From positions 1-20,817 of the forward strand of contig JBNMFK010000022.1 of the NCBI GenBank assembly GCA_051269965.1: 20,817 nt of DNA. The letters run 5' to 3'. The position numbers were made by a program, and so were the translations under genes. The notes beneath the pieces are model-generated. The model searched no databases and was not told where the DNA came from. It saw nothing but the letters and a program-made list of their open reading frames with translations. The stretch is from Arcticibacterium sp051269965. Lineage in GTDB: Bacteria > Bacteroidota > Bacteroidia > Cytophagales > Spirosomataceae. Positions 1 to 7,682 of this stretch are shown here, in pieces; position 1 is the first letter of the stretch, and every line of letters starts with the position of its first letter.

Positions 1-501
1 TGGCTGAATCATACTTTGCAAGTTTTGCATCTCATCAGGTAGAGAAATACCTGCTTCAAAAACCCCTAGATCATGGTTTTTAGTGATTTGGCAAATAGAG
101 AGCGGTACACCTATTTGGGAATTATAACTTCTAGGGCTTTTGACAAGGGAATAATGACTTTGAAGAATGAGTGATAGCCATTCTTTCACGATAGTTTTGC
201 CATTACTTCCCGTAATTCCTACTATTGGTAGACTGAAATCTTCTCTGTGTTTCTTAGCCAAACCTTGAAGAGCTTTTACTGTATTTTCTGCGGGGTAAAA
301 AGTCGCCTTATTTTCCATTGCTGGATCTTCAGAAAGCCAAGCCTTATCAACAATGAAGTCTTTGACGCCTCTATCAATAAGTTGACTGACAAAGTTGTGG
401 CCGTCATGACGATCTCCTTTTATAGCTACGAATACTGTATTTTCCGGCTGAGATAAAAAGCGACTATCTGTGAGTAAAATCTTATTTTTTGTTTCGAGCA
501 C
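1..501 (-). CDS. murF: MurF-type UDP-MurNAc-tripeptide:D-Ala-D-Ala ligase, N-terminal part (probably MurF/Alr fusion)
   Basis: This is the N-terminal 167 codons of a gene that continues beyond the left edge. MurF adds D-Ala-D-Ala to the UDP-muramyl tripeptide in cytoplasmic peptidoglycan precursor synthesis. The translation shows the N-terminal substrate domain (TDSR, then IKGDRHDGHNF), the ATP-binding loop GITGSNGKT at about residues 95-103 counted from the GTG, then SPRSYNSQIGVPLS and FEAGIS. The SPRSYNSQIG form is what I know from the Bacteroidota proteins in which MurF is fused to an alanine racemase; the racemase half would lie outside the window, so the fusion is inference. The start is unresolved. 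The frame is open upstream to position 573 but has no ATG, so GTG at 501 is the only standard start seen, and it leaves a rather short N-terminus. An ATG at 592-590 is in another frame, which stops after 36 codons. Confidence 0.85.
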   Translation of the reverse strand, partial: MLETKNKILLTDSRFLSQPENTVFVAIKGDRHDGHNFVSQLIDRGVKDFIVDKAWLSEDPAMENKATFYPAENTVKALQGLAKKHREDFSLPIVGITGSNGKTIVKEWLSLILQSHYSLVKSPRSYNSQIGVPLSICQITKNHDLGVFEAGISLPDEMQNLQSMIQP

Positions 502-627
502 GGAAGAATGAAATGATGAAAGATAAAGTGATACGAAGGTAAGGGATATTGAATATATCTGATTGAAAACGGCCTAATTTGAACGAATTCATTCTATGGC
601 AAGTACTTTGAGTTTATTAACTTGCGT

Positions 628-635
628 CAAATTTA
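628..635 (-). promoter_or_regulatory. Possible -7 element upstream of murF
   Basis: TAAATTTG read on the minus strand matches the Bacteroidota -7 consensus TAnnTTTG and lies ahead of murF. No TTG is found at the usual spacing upstream, where the DNA is tatD coding sequence. It is therefore only a weak candidate. Confidence 0.3.
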
Positions 636-644
636 TAAAGCGAG

Positions 645-1424
645 ATGATAGAGACGCACGCTCATATATATGATGAGCAATTTGAGGCAGATAGGTCTGA
701 AATGATGCAAAGAGCCAAGGCAATCGGAGTAAAAGAAATCTGGATGCCAAACTGTAATAGCGAGACTATTGGCGGTATGTTAGCCTTAGAAGAATCTCAT
801 CCAGACTTTTGTGTCCCAATGATGGGATTACATCCTTGTTATGTAAAAGAGGACTATAAAGACGAACTAGCGATAGTATCAAAATGGCTAGAGGAAAGGC
901 CTTTTAAAATGATCGGCGAGATTGGCTTAGATTTTTATTGGGATTTGATATTCGTGAGGGAGCAGGAAGAAGTATTTTTAGCACAATTGGCCCTAGCAAA
1001 AAAATATAATATTCCGATTTGTATACACTCCAGAAACTCAAAAAAGAATGAACATAATGCCATTATTAGATGCTGTGAGCTAATAGAGGACTTTAATTGG
1101 GATGGATTGAAAGGGATATTTCATTGCTTTTCTGGAAGTTTAGAGGAGGCTAAACGTGTCGTAGGTTTAAATTTCTTTTTGGGTATCGGTGGTGTTGCGA
1201 CCTTTAAGAATGGGGGTTTGGATAGGGTTTTGCCTTACATTGGCCTTCAAGATATTGTATTGGAAACAGATGCTCCTTATTTGGCTCCTGTGCCTTTTAG
1301 GGGAAAAAGAAACGAGGTGACTTACATAGATTTAGTGGCAGATAGAGTAGCTTTTTTAATGACAAAAGATAAACAAGAGGTTTTAGATTTAACTGATAAA
1401 AACGCTCAGAATTTGATTTATTAA
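645..1424 (+). CDS. tatD: TatD family metal-dependent hydrolase (DNase)
   Basis: This is a TatD-family TIM-barrel hydrolase of 259 aa, the usual family length. Members are cytoplasmic, metal-dependent 3'-5' exonucleases or DNases linked to DNA repair and quality control. The expected ligands are all visible: the HxH pair H5 and H7 in THAHIYD, E92 in GEIGLDFYW, H128 in IHSR, H160 in FHCFSG and D209 in LETDAPYLAP. The ATG at 645 places the HxH motif at the very N-terminus, which is normal, so the start is secure. The gene is followed after one base by the M1 peptidase start, so the two are probably co-transcribed and translationally coupled. The physiological substrate cannot be read from sequence. 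Confidence 0.95.
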   Translation: MIETHAHIYDEQFEADRSEMMQRAKAIGVKEIWMPNCNSETIGGMLALEESHPDFCVPMMGLHPCYVKEDYKDELAIVSKWLEERPFKMIGEIGLDFYWDLIFVREQEEVFLAQLALAKKYNIPICIHSRNSKKNEHNAIIRCCELIEDFNWDGLKGIFHCFSGSLEEAKRVVGLNFFLGIGGVATFKNGGLDRVLPYIGLQDIVLETDAPYLAPVPFRGKRNEVTYIDLVADRVAFLMTKDKQEVLDLTDKNAQNLIY

Positions 1425-1425
1425 A

Positions 1426-3276
1426 ATGATTAAAAGCTTGTTTTTCTTACTTGTTGTTTTTAGTGCGAATGCTCAAAATTTAGCTCCGGATATTGCTAAT
1501 TATGATATTGCGGTATCCTTAAATACAAAAGATAAAATCATACTTGGGGAAGAAAAACTTACTTGGACTAATACGAGCTCAGTATCAGTGAACGAATTAC
1601 AGTTTCATTTGTACCTCAATGCCTTCAGGGATAAAGAATCCACTTTTATGAAGGAGTCTGGCGGGAAATTAAGGGGAGAAAAGTTTGATGAAAAAAATTT
1701 CGGCAAAATAGACATAAGCATGCTAAGATCTAATAGAGGAGAGGATCTTCGTAAAAGCATGGTTTTTATTCAGCCGGATGATAATAATAAATCGGACCAA
1801 ACTGTTATTTCAGTCTCGCTAAAAAGAGTCTTAAAACCTGGCGAAACAATTATTTTAGAAATTGGTTTTAGAGCAAAACTTCCAAAGATTTTCGCAAGAA
1901 CTGGCTATGGTCCAGATGACTACTATTTAATAGGGCAATGGTTTCCTAAGATTGGAGTTTTTGAAAAAAATGAAAGAGGATCTTGGGCATGGAATTGCCA
2001 TCAGTTTCATGCTAACTCAGAGTTTTATGCAGATTTCGGTAAGTATAAGGTGAGTATAACCTTGCCTCAAAACCTCATTTTAGGTGCTACAGGAAAGATG
2101 GTTTCTGAGACTAAGCTAAAAAACAACTTTAAAAAAGTGGTTTATGAGGTAGACGATGTGCATGATTTTGCGTGGACTGCTTCTCCAAAATTTATGGTCT
2201 TTGAAAAGCAATGGAAGCATGTTAAACTCACAGCCCTTATGCAGCCAGAGCACGCGAGTCAACATAAACGGTATTTTGATGCTACAGAAAAATCTTTGAG
2301 TTACTTTGAAAATCTATTAGGAAGTTATCCATATCCAACTTTTACATTGGTAGATCCACCTATTGAGGCGAGTGGTTCAGGTGGGATGGAATATCCCACT
2401 TTCGTAACATGTGGATCTTATTTCGGTGTGGGTAATTGGCTTAAAATAGCTGAGATAGTCGCTGTGCATGAGTTTGGACATCAATATTTTCAAGGAATGC
2501 TTGCGAGCAATGAGTTTGAACAGGCTTTTTTAGATGAAGGCTTTAATCAATACCTGGAAAATAGAATTATGGATGAGTCCTATGGCAAAGGGTCTAATAT
2601 AGATTTATTCGGGTTTCAGATCGGTGATAAAGAAAGTACACGATTCTCCTATGTCACAATGGATTATCCTGAATTATCAGAAATAAATAAACCAACATGG
2701 AAGTACCCAAAAGGTGTTTATGGTGATTTGACATATACGAAAACAGCAACGGCTTTGAGCACTTTAGAGAATTTGGTAGGCAGAAAAAAAATGGATGCTG
2801 TTTTTAGAGCGTATTTTCGAGAGTGGCAATTTAAGCACCCCAGATTTAGTGATTTTACGAATACTGCCAATAGCGTTTTAGGCAAAAATTATAATTGGTT
2901 TTTCACCCAGGCTTTTGATAAAACATATTCATGTGACTATAAAGTAGACACGTTAAGAAATACGGCAGGGAGAGGATATTTCACATTAAGTAGAGAAGGG
3001 AAATTTGTCATACCTACAGATGTACTAGTAAGTTTTGAGGATGGTAGTTCAGAATTATTTATATGGGATGCGGCTAGTCCGCTTGAAAAATTCGACTATC
3101 CCAAAGATATCAAATCGGTTTATGCAGATCCTCAAAAAAAGAATCTTATGGATCTTAATTTGCTTAATAACTCATATACACTAAAAAGTAATGATGGCTT
3201 TTTATGGAAGTACACGGTTAAAGCTATGTTCTGGATGCAGCATATGATTAGCACATTTCTGTTTTGGATAGGCTAG
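1426..3276 (+). CDS. Secreted M1 family metallopeptidase
   Basis: This 616-aa zinc aminopeptidase-like protein belongs to family M1. Residues 1-16 form a signal peptide ending SANA, so the protein is exported, probably to the periplasm or cell surface. An N-terminal beta-saddle domain (about 20-260) precedes the catalytic domain. That domain has the exopeptidase loop GGMEYP (319-324, the GxMEN position with Y replacing N) and the zinc site H348-E349-F-G-H352 with the third ligand E371 in LDEGFNQY, at the canonical 18-residue spacing. The catalytic residues are therefore intact. The last 20 or so residues are hydrophobic and aromatic-rich (KAMFWMQHMISTFLFWIG) and could be a tail anchor. The start lies one base after the tatD stop. 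The gene converges on folB with 17 bp between the stops, and I see no convincing terminator there. Its substrate is not predictable. Confidence 0.92.
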   Translation: MIKSLFFLLVVFSANAQNLAPDIANYDIAVSLNTKDKIILGEEKLTWTNTSSVSVNELQFHLYLNAFRDKESTFMKESGGKLRGEKFDEKNFGKIDISMLRSNRGEDLRKSMVFIQPDDNNKSDQTVISVSLKRVLKPGETIILEIGFRAKLPKIFARTGYGPDDYYLIGQWFPKIGVFEKNERGSWAWNCHQFHANSEFYADFGKYKVSITLPQNLILGATGKMVSETKLKNNFKKVVYEVDDVHDFAWTASPKFMVFEKQWKHVKLTALMQPEHASQHKRYFDATEKSLSYFENLLGSYPYPTFTLVDPPIEASGSGGMEYPTFVTCGSYFGVGNWLKIAEIVAVHEFGHQYFQGMLASNEFEQAFLDEGFNQYLENRIMDESYGKGSNIDLFGFQIGDKESTRFSYVTMDYPELSEINKPTWKYPKGVYGDLTYTKTATALSTLENLVGRKKMDAVFRAYFREWQFKHPRFSDFTNTANSVLGKNYNWFFTQAFDKTYSCDYKVDTLRNTAGRGYFTLSREGKFVIPTDVLVSFEDGSSELFIWDAASPLEKFDYPKDIKSVYADPQKKNLMDLNLLNNSYTLKSNDGFLWKYTVKAMFWMQHMISTFLFWIG

Positions 3277-3293
3277 AGAACCTCGGCACAGTA

Positions 3294-3644
3294 TTAGCTA
3301 CTGATGACTACTTTGGCTCGTTCGCAAATACCACCAATTGGAGGATTATATTTAGAAACTCCTACAGTTACTTTGTTTACGATGGGGTAAGTTTCTTTTA
3401 CTTTTTCTATGATTTCATAGGCCACATGCTCTAAAAGGCGGTGTTTGGTTTGCATCACTTTCAACACCAGCTGGTAAAGCTCTTCATAGTTAATTGTATC
3501 TTTCAGCCTATCAGATTTAGCGGCACTATCTAAATAGGTATCAATGGTTAAGTCAATGGCATATTTGTTTCCTATTTTTTGCTCCTCATCATAGTAACCG
3601 TGATAGGCAAAAAACTCCATTCCTTCTAGTGAAATTAAACCCAT
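3294..3644 (-). CDS. folB: Dihydroneopterin aldolase
   Basis: FolB converts 7,8-dihydroneopterin to 6-hydroxymethyl-dihydropterin plus glycolaldehyde in cytoplasmic folate synthesis. The 116-aa length is typical. Visible family features are the N-terminal FFAYHGYYDEEQ with the pterin-site glutamate E21, Y53 in TINYEELY, and the catalytic lysine K98 in VGVSKYNPP. The start ATG (3644-3642) lies one base after the TAA of the DivIVA-domain gene, so it is probably translated from the same mRNA. No other folate gene is present in the window. Confidence 0.95.
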   Translation of the reverse strand: MGLISLEGMEFFAYHGYYDEEQKIGNKYAIDLTIDTYLDSAAKSDRLKDTINYEELYQLVLKVMQTKHRLLEHVAYEIIEKVKETYPIVNKVTVGVSKYNPPIGGICERAKVVISS

Positions 3645-3645
3645 C

Positions 3646-4758
3646 TTATAAATTGTCGAAAAATGAACCTGAAGACTTCTCTGCTACTAGGTCATTGATT
3701 GTTTTTACTTTGGCAGCAGACTCCACTACAGAGCCACCTTCTTTCTCTACCATCGACTTTTTTAAGGCTGCTTTTACTTTGTTAACTCGTTCCAGCATTT
3801 CCTCAGTAACCTGCTCTTGAGTTTCCTTAGGAGCTACTGCAACTTCCTTGCCTCCGATTAACCTTGTTTTCAGGGCTTCTAATTCTTCCCATTTTTGAGA
3901 GTCTGCGAGTACGGCTTGTTCTGCCCAAGAGCTTGGGTCATGCATAGCATAGCTGTTTCCGGCATGGCCTAAAAATTCCTTGATGCGGTACACAGGCGTA
4001 GTTGCAACATCTCTAAACGTGATAATATTATTAGCAATGAGAAGCTCAGCTATTTTTGGGCCAATACCTTCTAAAATCGTAAGATCGACCTTATTTGCTT
4101 CAAGTTTTTCATTCAGCACAAGGTTATTTGCCGATGAAGCAATCCCTTGAATATTTTCGCCTTCGGTCTCTTCCACTAGAGCCTCTGTTTGAGTTTCTGT
4201 GAGGTTGATAGTTTTTTCTTTTTTCTTTTTTTCTTTAAGAGGTTCTTGTTTTGCTAAATTCTCAATTCTGGACATAGCATTGGAAGAAAAAACTCTAATC
4301 TGCTCTACAATATCTGTTCTGTAGGACTCTAACTCTGATATCTCAGATTTTAGAAGATGTTTTTTAGACTCAATTTCCTCGTGACTTTCAGAAACGCTGA
4401 TTTTAGCATTAGTAAGGAGAGTTTCTGTCTCTTCTTTTGCCTTTTCTAGAATGTTTTTAGCTTCTAGACTAGCTTGCTTTACTTTTCTATCAGCTTCTTT
4501 TTGTGCTTGCTCTGTTATTTTATTGCTAGTATTTTCGGCATTTTGTAGTGTTTTGATGAGGGACATTTCTACTTCCCTAAGCTTAGCTGCCTCTTTTTCA
4601 GCAATTTCCAGCTGCATTCTCAGCATTTTGGACTCATTGCTTGTTCTTTCCCATTCAGAAGCTAAATTATTTAAAAATATATCTACTTCTTCAATATTAT
4701 AGCCTCTAAAAGACTTTTCAAATTCGAGTTGTTTTATCTCTAAAGCAGTTATTTTCAT
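3646..4758 (-). CDS. DivIVA-domain coiled-coil protein with C-terminal helix-hairpin-helix domain
   Basis: This 370-aa cytoplasmic protein is modular. Residues 1-35 match the DivIVA N-terminal domain (FRGYNIEEVDIFLNNL, the GYxxxEVDxFL signature), which in Gram-positive bacteria targets division or polar sites on curved membrane. Residues about 36-170 are a heptad-rich coiled coil dense in Glu, Lys and Ala. A Lys-rich linker follows (175-183). Residues about 225-303 form a helix-hairpin-helix module starting LTILEGIGPKIAELL and continuing MHDPSSWAEQAVLADSQKW, a domain I know from many bacterial proteins that are sometimes misnamed L21-like. The C-terminus (310-370) is helical and polar. The product is probably a scaffold rather than an enzyme. 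It is the first gene of a pair with folB. Its function is inferred from domains only; the domain calls are firm. Confidence 0.88.
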   Translation of the reverse strand: MKITALEIKQLEFEKSFRGYNIEEVDIFLNNLASEWERTSNESKMLRMQLEIAEKEAAKLREVEMSLIKTLQNAENTSNKITEQAQKEADRKVKQASLEAKNILEKAKEETETLLTNAKISVSESHEEIESKKHLLKSEISELESYRTDIVEQIRVFSSNAMSRIENLAKQEPLKEKKKKEKTINLTETQTEALVEETEGENIQGIASSANNLVLNEKLEANKVDLTILEGIGPKIAELLIANNIITFRDVATTPVYRIKEFLGHAGNSYAMHDPSSWAEQAVLADSQKWEELEALKTRLIGGKEVAVAPKETQEQVTEEMLERVNKVKAALKKSMVEKEGGSVVESAAKVKTINDLVAEKSSGSFFDNL

Positions 4759-4851
4759 TGTAATATTTTTTCAGGAAACGTATGATTACAAAATTACACG
4801 TGTTTTTCTAAAATTGGTATCTAGCAAGGAAATTTTAATTAAAACGCGGTG

Positions 4852-4881
4852 TAAAGGTACTTATTAACTAATTTTCCACAA
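4852..4881 (-). promoter_or_regulatory. Promoter of the DivIVA-domain/folB operon
   Basis: Read on minus: TTG (4881-4879), a 19-nt spacer, then TACCTTTA (4859-4852), which is one mismatch from TAnnTTTG. It overlaps the end of the WD40 gene and would give a leader of roughly 85-90 nt. A second, spacer-less match, TAATTTTG, lies at 4796-4789, 31 bp before the start codon, and is an alternative. Confidence 0.55.
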
Positions 4882-5766
4882 AGATAAACTTCTATCATCA
4901 CTGGCAGAAATAAATTTATCGTCACTTAGCCAATGAAGTTTATTTACAGAAGTGGCATGACCCGCGTGTCTAGCTCTGTCTATTACTTTTAAAAGCTTAA
5001 AAGTAACGGCATCCCACAGCTTTATAGATTTGTCCATACTGCATGTAGCAATAAGAGTCCCTGAAGGATTGAAATCTATATGGTTGATGGTAAACATGTG
5101 AGCTGCTATATCCTCTTGCAAATCGTAGTTATGATGTACATCCCAAACTTTTAAATGAGCATCTCTGGATCCGCTGATGAGATTTTCAAAGTTTGGAGAG
5201 TACCTCAGGGTGAAAACGGAGTTTTGGTGAGCATTAATTTGTTTTTTTAATTTAAAGGTATGTATGTCAAAAATTCTGATGGTATGATCAGAATATGCTG
5301 CTGCTAACTCTCTGTCTATAGGATTAATAGCCAATGCCCTAACACTTTTGTCAGAAGATTTAATGTGTTTTTTAAAGGCCATTTCATCGCCATCTATAAC
5401 GGTGATTACGCCATCCTTTCCTCCTACAAAAATAGTATCTTGGTATGATTTGATATCAAAAACAGATGTCTTGTTAAGAGCAATAGAGGCAATTTCTTTT
5501 TTACTTTCAAGATCAATCACATGAAGTCCAGCAAAATTTTCTACCGCCCAAAGCCTCTTTTTAGAAGTTTCAATATGCATGGCATAAATAGAATGCTTCA
5601 TCTGAGCAAGAGGCTGCCCTAAGTCGGATTTTGTGGCATCCCATTCCACTAAAAGACCATCTCCTGCTGCTGAAATAAACTTATTTGGCGCTATATGACC
5701 TACCACATTGTAGACACAATCTTTATGACCAGTATAGGATTCTAGTTTCTCGGCTTGGTATTTCAT
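4864..5766 (-). CDS. WD40 repeat beta-propeller protein
   Basis: This 300-aa protein appears to be a single seven-bladed propeller. Successive blades end in VEWD, HVID, TVID, IRIFD, LKVWD, IKLWD and LSLWKI, and several open with GH or AH (YTGHKDCVYN, AHQNSVFTL, AHMFTINH, GHATSVNK). No signal peptide is seen, so it is probably a cytoplasmic scaffold. The start at 5766 (MKYQAEKLESYTGHKD) is preferred over an in-frame ATG at 5862. The longer form would read through the promoter and the phosphopantetheinyl transferase gene, and its extra 32 residues do not look like a blade. The gene is divergent from the phosphopantetheinyl transferase. WD40 scaffolds bind other proteins; the partner is unknown. 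Confidence 0.9.
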   Translation of the reverse strand: MKYQAEKLESYTGHKDCVYNVVGHIAPNKFISAAGDGLLVEWDATKSDLGQPLAQMKHSIYAMHIETSKKRLWAVENFAGLHVIDLESKKEIASIALNKTSVFDIKSYQDTIFVGGKDGVITVIDGDEMAFKKHIKSSDKSVRALAINPIDRELAAAYSDHTIRIFDIHTFKLKKQINAHQNSVFTLRYSPNFENLISGSRDAHLKVWDVHHNYDLQEDIAAHMFTINHIDFNPSGTLIATCSMDKSIKLWDAVTFKLLKVIDRARHAGHATSVNKLHWLSDDKFISASDDRSLSLWKIS

Positions 5767-5789
5767 AGGAAAGAGAGATATTTGGCTTC

Positions 5790-5819
5790 CAAAGATAGAA
5801 TATGCCTGTTCGGTTTCAA
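5790..5819 (-). promoter_or_regulatory. Promoter of the WD40 gene
   Basis: Read on minus: TTG (5819-5817), a 19-nt spacer, then TATCTTTG (5797-5790), a perfect match to the Bacteroidota consensus. The -33 element lies inside the first codons of the divergent phosphopantetheinyl transferase gene. The -7 element sits 23 bp before the WD40 ATG at 5766, which supports that start over the one at 5862. On the plus strand, TATTTGG (5780-5786) forms an imperfect dyad with this box. Confidence 0.7.
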
Positions 5820-6425
5820 AAGAAATGTGAAAGTGGAGCTCATTTACTCGTTTGGGAGGCAAATGAGTCAGAAAATGAAATGTTAGCGATATTACCTTCT
5901 AGTGTATTGACGGAAATCGAGCTAGAAGAAATAAAGCGAGCACCTAAAAAGAAAGAATTTCTAGCCAGTAGGTTAGCCATTAAGTATTTAGCCAATCATT
6001 TAAATATTCCTTTTTCCGGAATTAAAAAGGATCAGTATGGTAAACCTCATTTAGTAGATTCTTTTTGGCAAATGTCTATTACCCATTCCAAAGATTTTAT
6101 GGCCGTCATTATGCATCCCAATAACCTCGTGGGCATTGACATTGAAAAACCACAGGAAAAAATGTGGAAAATAATGCCTAGGCTCTACACAGAACGAGAA
6201 ATAAGTGATATTGATCAAGATTTAGAAAACATGTCTATTTATTGGTCGGCCAAAGAGGCTCTCTACAAGCTGTATGGTAAACGGGGGACAAATTTTAGGG
6301 AAAATCTCAAAATTCATAAGACTCCATCTGGGCTTTTAGGAGAGATAATTATGCCGGATTATCAGAAAAGCCACGTCATAAACTACACGAAGTTAGGAAA
6401 ATACATCTTAGTCTGGGTAGTCTAA
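5802..6425 (+). CDS. 4'-phosphopantetheinyl transferase (Sfp/AcpT-like)
   Basis: The enzyme moves the 4'-phosphopantetheine arm of CoA to a serine on apo carrier proteins, activating fatty acid, polyketide or peptide carrier domains in the cytoplasm. The 207-aa protein has the family motifs in order: FLASRLAIKYL (53-63), KDQYGKPHL (76-84), SITHS (92-96), the Mg-binding VGIDIEKP with D113 and E115, and WSAKEALYK (148-156) with E152. The ATG at 5802 gives a normal N-terminus. The gene is divergent from the WD40 gene and convergent with ytxJ; the two stop codons overlap (6422-6425). Carrier-protein specificity cannot be read here, and no carrier or synthase gene is adjacent. Confidence 0.92.
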   Translation: MPVRFQKKCESGAHLLVWEANESENEMLAILPSSVLTEIELEEIKRAPKKKEFLASRLAIKYLANHLNIPFSGIKKDQYGKPHLVDSFWQMSITHSKDFMAVIMHPNNLVGIDIEKPQEKMWKIMPRLYTEREISDIDQDLENMSIYWSAKEALYKLYGKRGTNFRENLKIHKTPSGLLGEIIMPDYQKSHVINYTKLGKYILVWVV

Positions 6426-6823
6426 ACGCTTTCTACCAAATCGTTAAAAGAAATGCCAAAGTGTGATTCATCGTAAACGCTTTTACCATCTCTGATAACT
6501 AAAATTTGTGGCGACTGATGCACAACGCCAAAAGTGTTCGCTATTTCGGCTGAAAGACCTCTGTTGCCCAAAATATCGATATAATAAGCTTTGATGTTTT
6601 TACTGTCGTCATCTTTCCAGTTTCGCTCCATTCTAGAAAGTGATGTCGTACTGATCGGACAGGTTGTGCTATGTTTAAAAATCATAACAGGCCTTTCTTT
6701 AGATTCTTTTTTTATTTCTTCTAGCTGCTCGGCAGCATTAAGTTTGTTCCAGTTCATTTGATTCTTGTTGGATTTCGAATTTGAGAACAACGAAATTGAG
6801 TTTAAAAGTTTCAGTAAACCCAT
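6422..6823 (-). CDS. ytxJ: YtxJ-like monothiol thioredoxin-fold protein (bacillithiol-system type)
   Basis: This 133-aa thioredoxin-fold protein has a single conserved cysteine, C55, in FKHSTTCPIS, the YtxJ signature. Family members are described as bacillithiol-dependent redox proteins (bacilliredoxin-like), probably reducing mixed disulfides in the cytoplasm. The fold is supported by RPVMIFKHS, the IKAYYIDIL strand and HQSPQILVIRDG, which holds the expected cis-proline region. The first 22 residues (MGLLKLLNSISLF and onward) form a short extension that I know from Bacteroidota versions, so the 6823 start is kept over the internal Met23. The gene follows the panC stop by 7 bp and is the last gene of the operon. 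The bacillithiol role is family knowledge, not visible in the sequence. Confidence 0.82.
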   Translation of the reverse strand: MGLLKLLNSISLFSNSKSNKNQMNWNKLNAAEQLEEIKKESKERPVMIFKHSTTCPISTTSLSRMERNWKDDDSKNIKAYYIDILGNRGLSAEIANTFGVVHQSPQILVIRDGKSVYDESHFGISFNDLVESV

Positions 6824-6830
6824 AATTTGA

Positions 6831-7673
6831 TTAGAATATTACATTATCAATTAATCTGACATTATCTAAATACGAAGCAATACATATTGCAGTTTTACCA
6901 GCAATGTTTTTGCTAGAAAGCGGCTCTAAATTATCGAAATCAGAGATTTCAAGGTATTCCAATTGAAAGTCAGGGAAGCTTTTAAAGTGCTCAACTACCT
7001 TTTTTTTACAAGATTCAGCAGTCAAACCATCTTCAAGTGCTTTTTTAGCAATTTGGAGTGACTTGTGGATTTGAGAGGCTAAACTCCTAGCTTTTGGGCT
7101 TAGTCTAGTATTTCTGGAAGACATTGCCAATCCATCTCTTTCACGGATTATAGGGCAGGATATAAGCTCTAAATCGAAACTCAAGTCCTTTACAAGTCTA
7201 TTTAGTATAGCTACTTGCTGTAGATCTTTAAGACCAAAATAGGCTCGATCAGGATTTACGATATGGAAGAGTTTTGAGACTACAGTCGCTACTCCGTTAA
7301 AATGTCCCGGTCTAAATTCACCTTCCATCACATGCTCCAAATTCCCGAAATCTAGTTTGAGTTTAGGCACAGCGTTATACATTTCATCCGAAGATGGAGC
7401 AAAAATGATATCGCAATCAGCTTTTTTAAGCAGGGCAGTATCCGTTTCAAGAGTACGCGGATATTTCTTTAAATCCTCTTGATTATCAAACTGAGTAGGG
7501 TTGACAAAAATGCTACAAAGTACGATGTCGTTATCCTGTCTTGCTTTGTTGACTAGAGAAACATGGCCTTCATGTAAGGCACCCATGGTAGCTACAAAGC
7601 CGATACTTAGATCCTCTTTCCTTTTTGCTTTAATGAAATCCTTTGTTTCAGAAATAGTATGGAAGATTTTCAT
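6831..7673 (-). CDS. panC: Pantoate--beta-alanine ligase (pantothenate synthetase)
   Basis: PanC joins pantoate and beta-alanine with ATP to make pantothenate, the precursor of CoA, in the cytoplasm. The 280-aa length is typical. Visible motifs are GFVATMGALHEGH with the nucleotide-binding HxGH (H34-H37), SIFVNPTQF (54-62), PGHFNGVATVV (122-132), FGLKDLQQ (146-153) and the KMSKS-equivalent MSSRN (184-188). All are intact. It starts 9 bp after the glmS stop and is followed by ytxJ. The usual partner genes panB and panD are not in the window. Confidence 0.97.
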   Translation of the reverse strand: MKIFHTISETKDFIKAKRKEDLSIGFVATMGALHEGHVSLVNKARQDNDIVLCSIFVNPTQFDNQEDLKKYPRTLETDTALLKKADCDIIFAPSSDEMYNAVPKLKLDFGNLEHVMEGEFRPGHFNGVATVVSKLFHIVNPDRAYFGLKDLQQVAILNRLVKDLSFDLELISCPIIRERDGLAMSSRNTRLSPKARSLASQIHKSLQIAKKALEDGLTAESCKKKVVEHFKSFPDFQLEYLEISDFDNLEPLSSKNIAGKTAICIASYLDNVRLIDNVIF

Positions 7674-7682
7674 GTTTTTTTA

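Noticed and set aside
247..456. Plus-strand open frame of 69 codons across the left edge
   Set aside because: It lies antisense to the clear MurF coding frame, whose motifs are intact on the minus strand.
5767..5862. Longer N-terminus for the WD40 protein starting at 5862
   Set aside because: It would run through the WD40 promoter and the start of the divergent phosphopantetheinyl transferase gene, and the added residues have no WD40 character.
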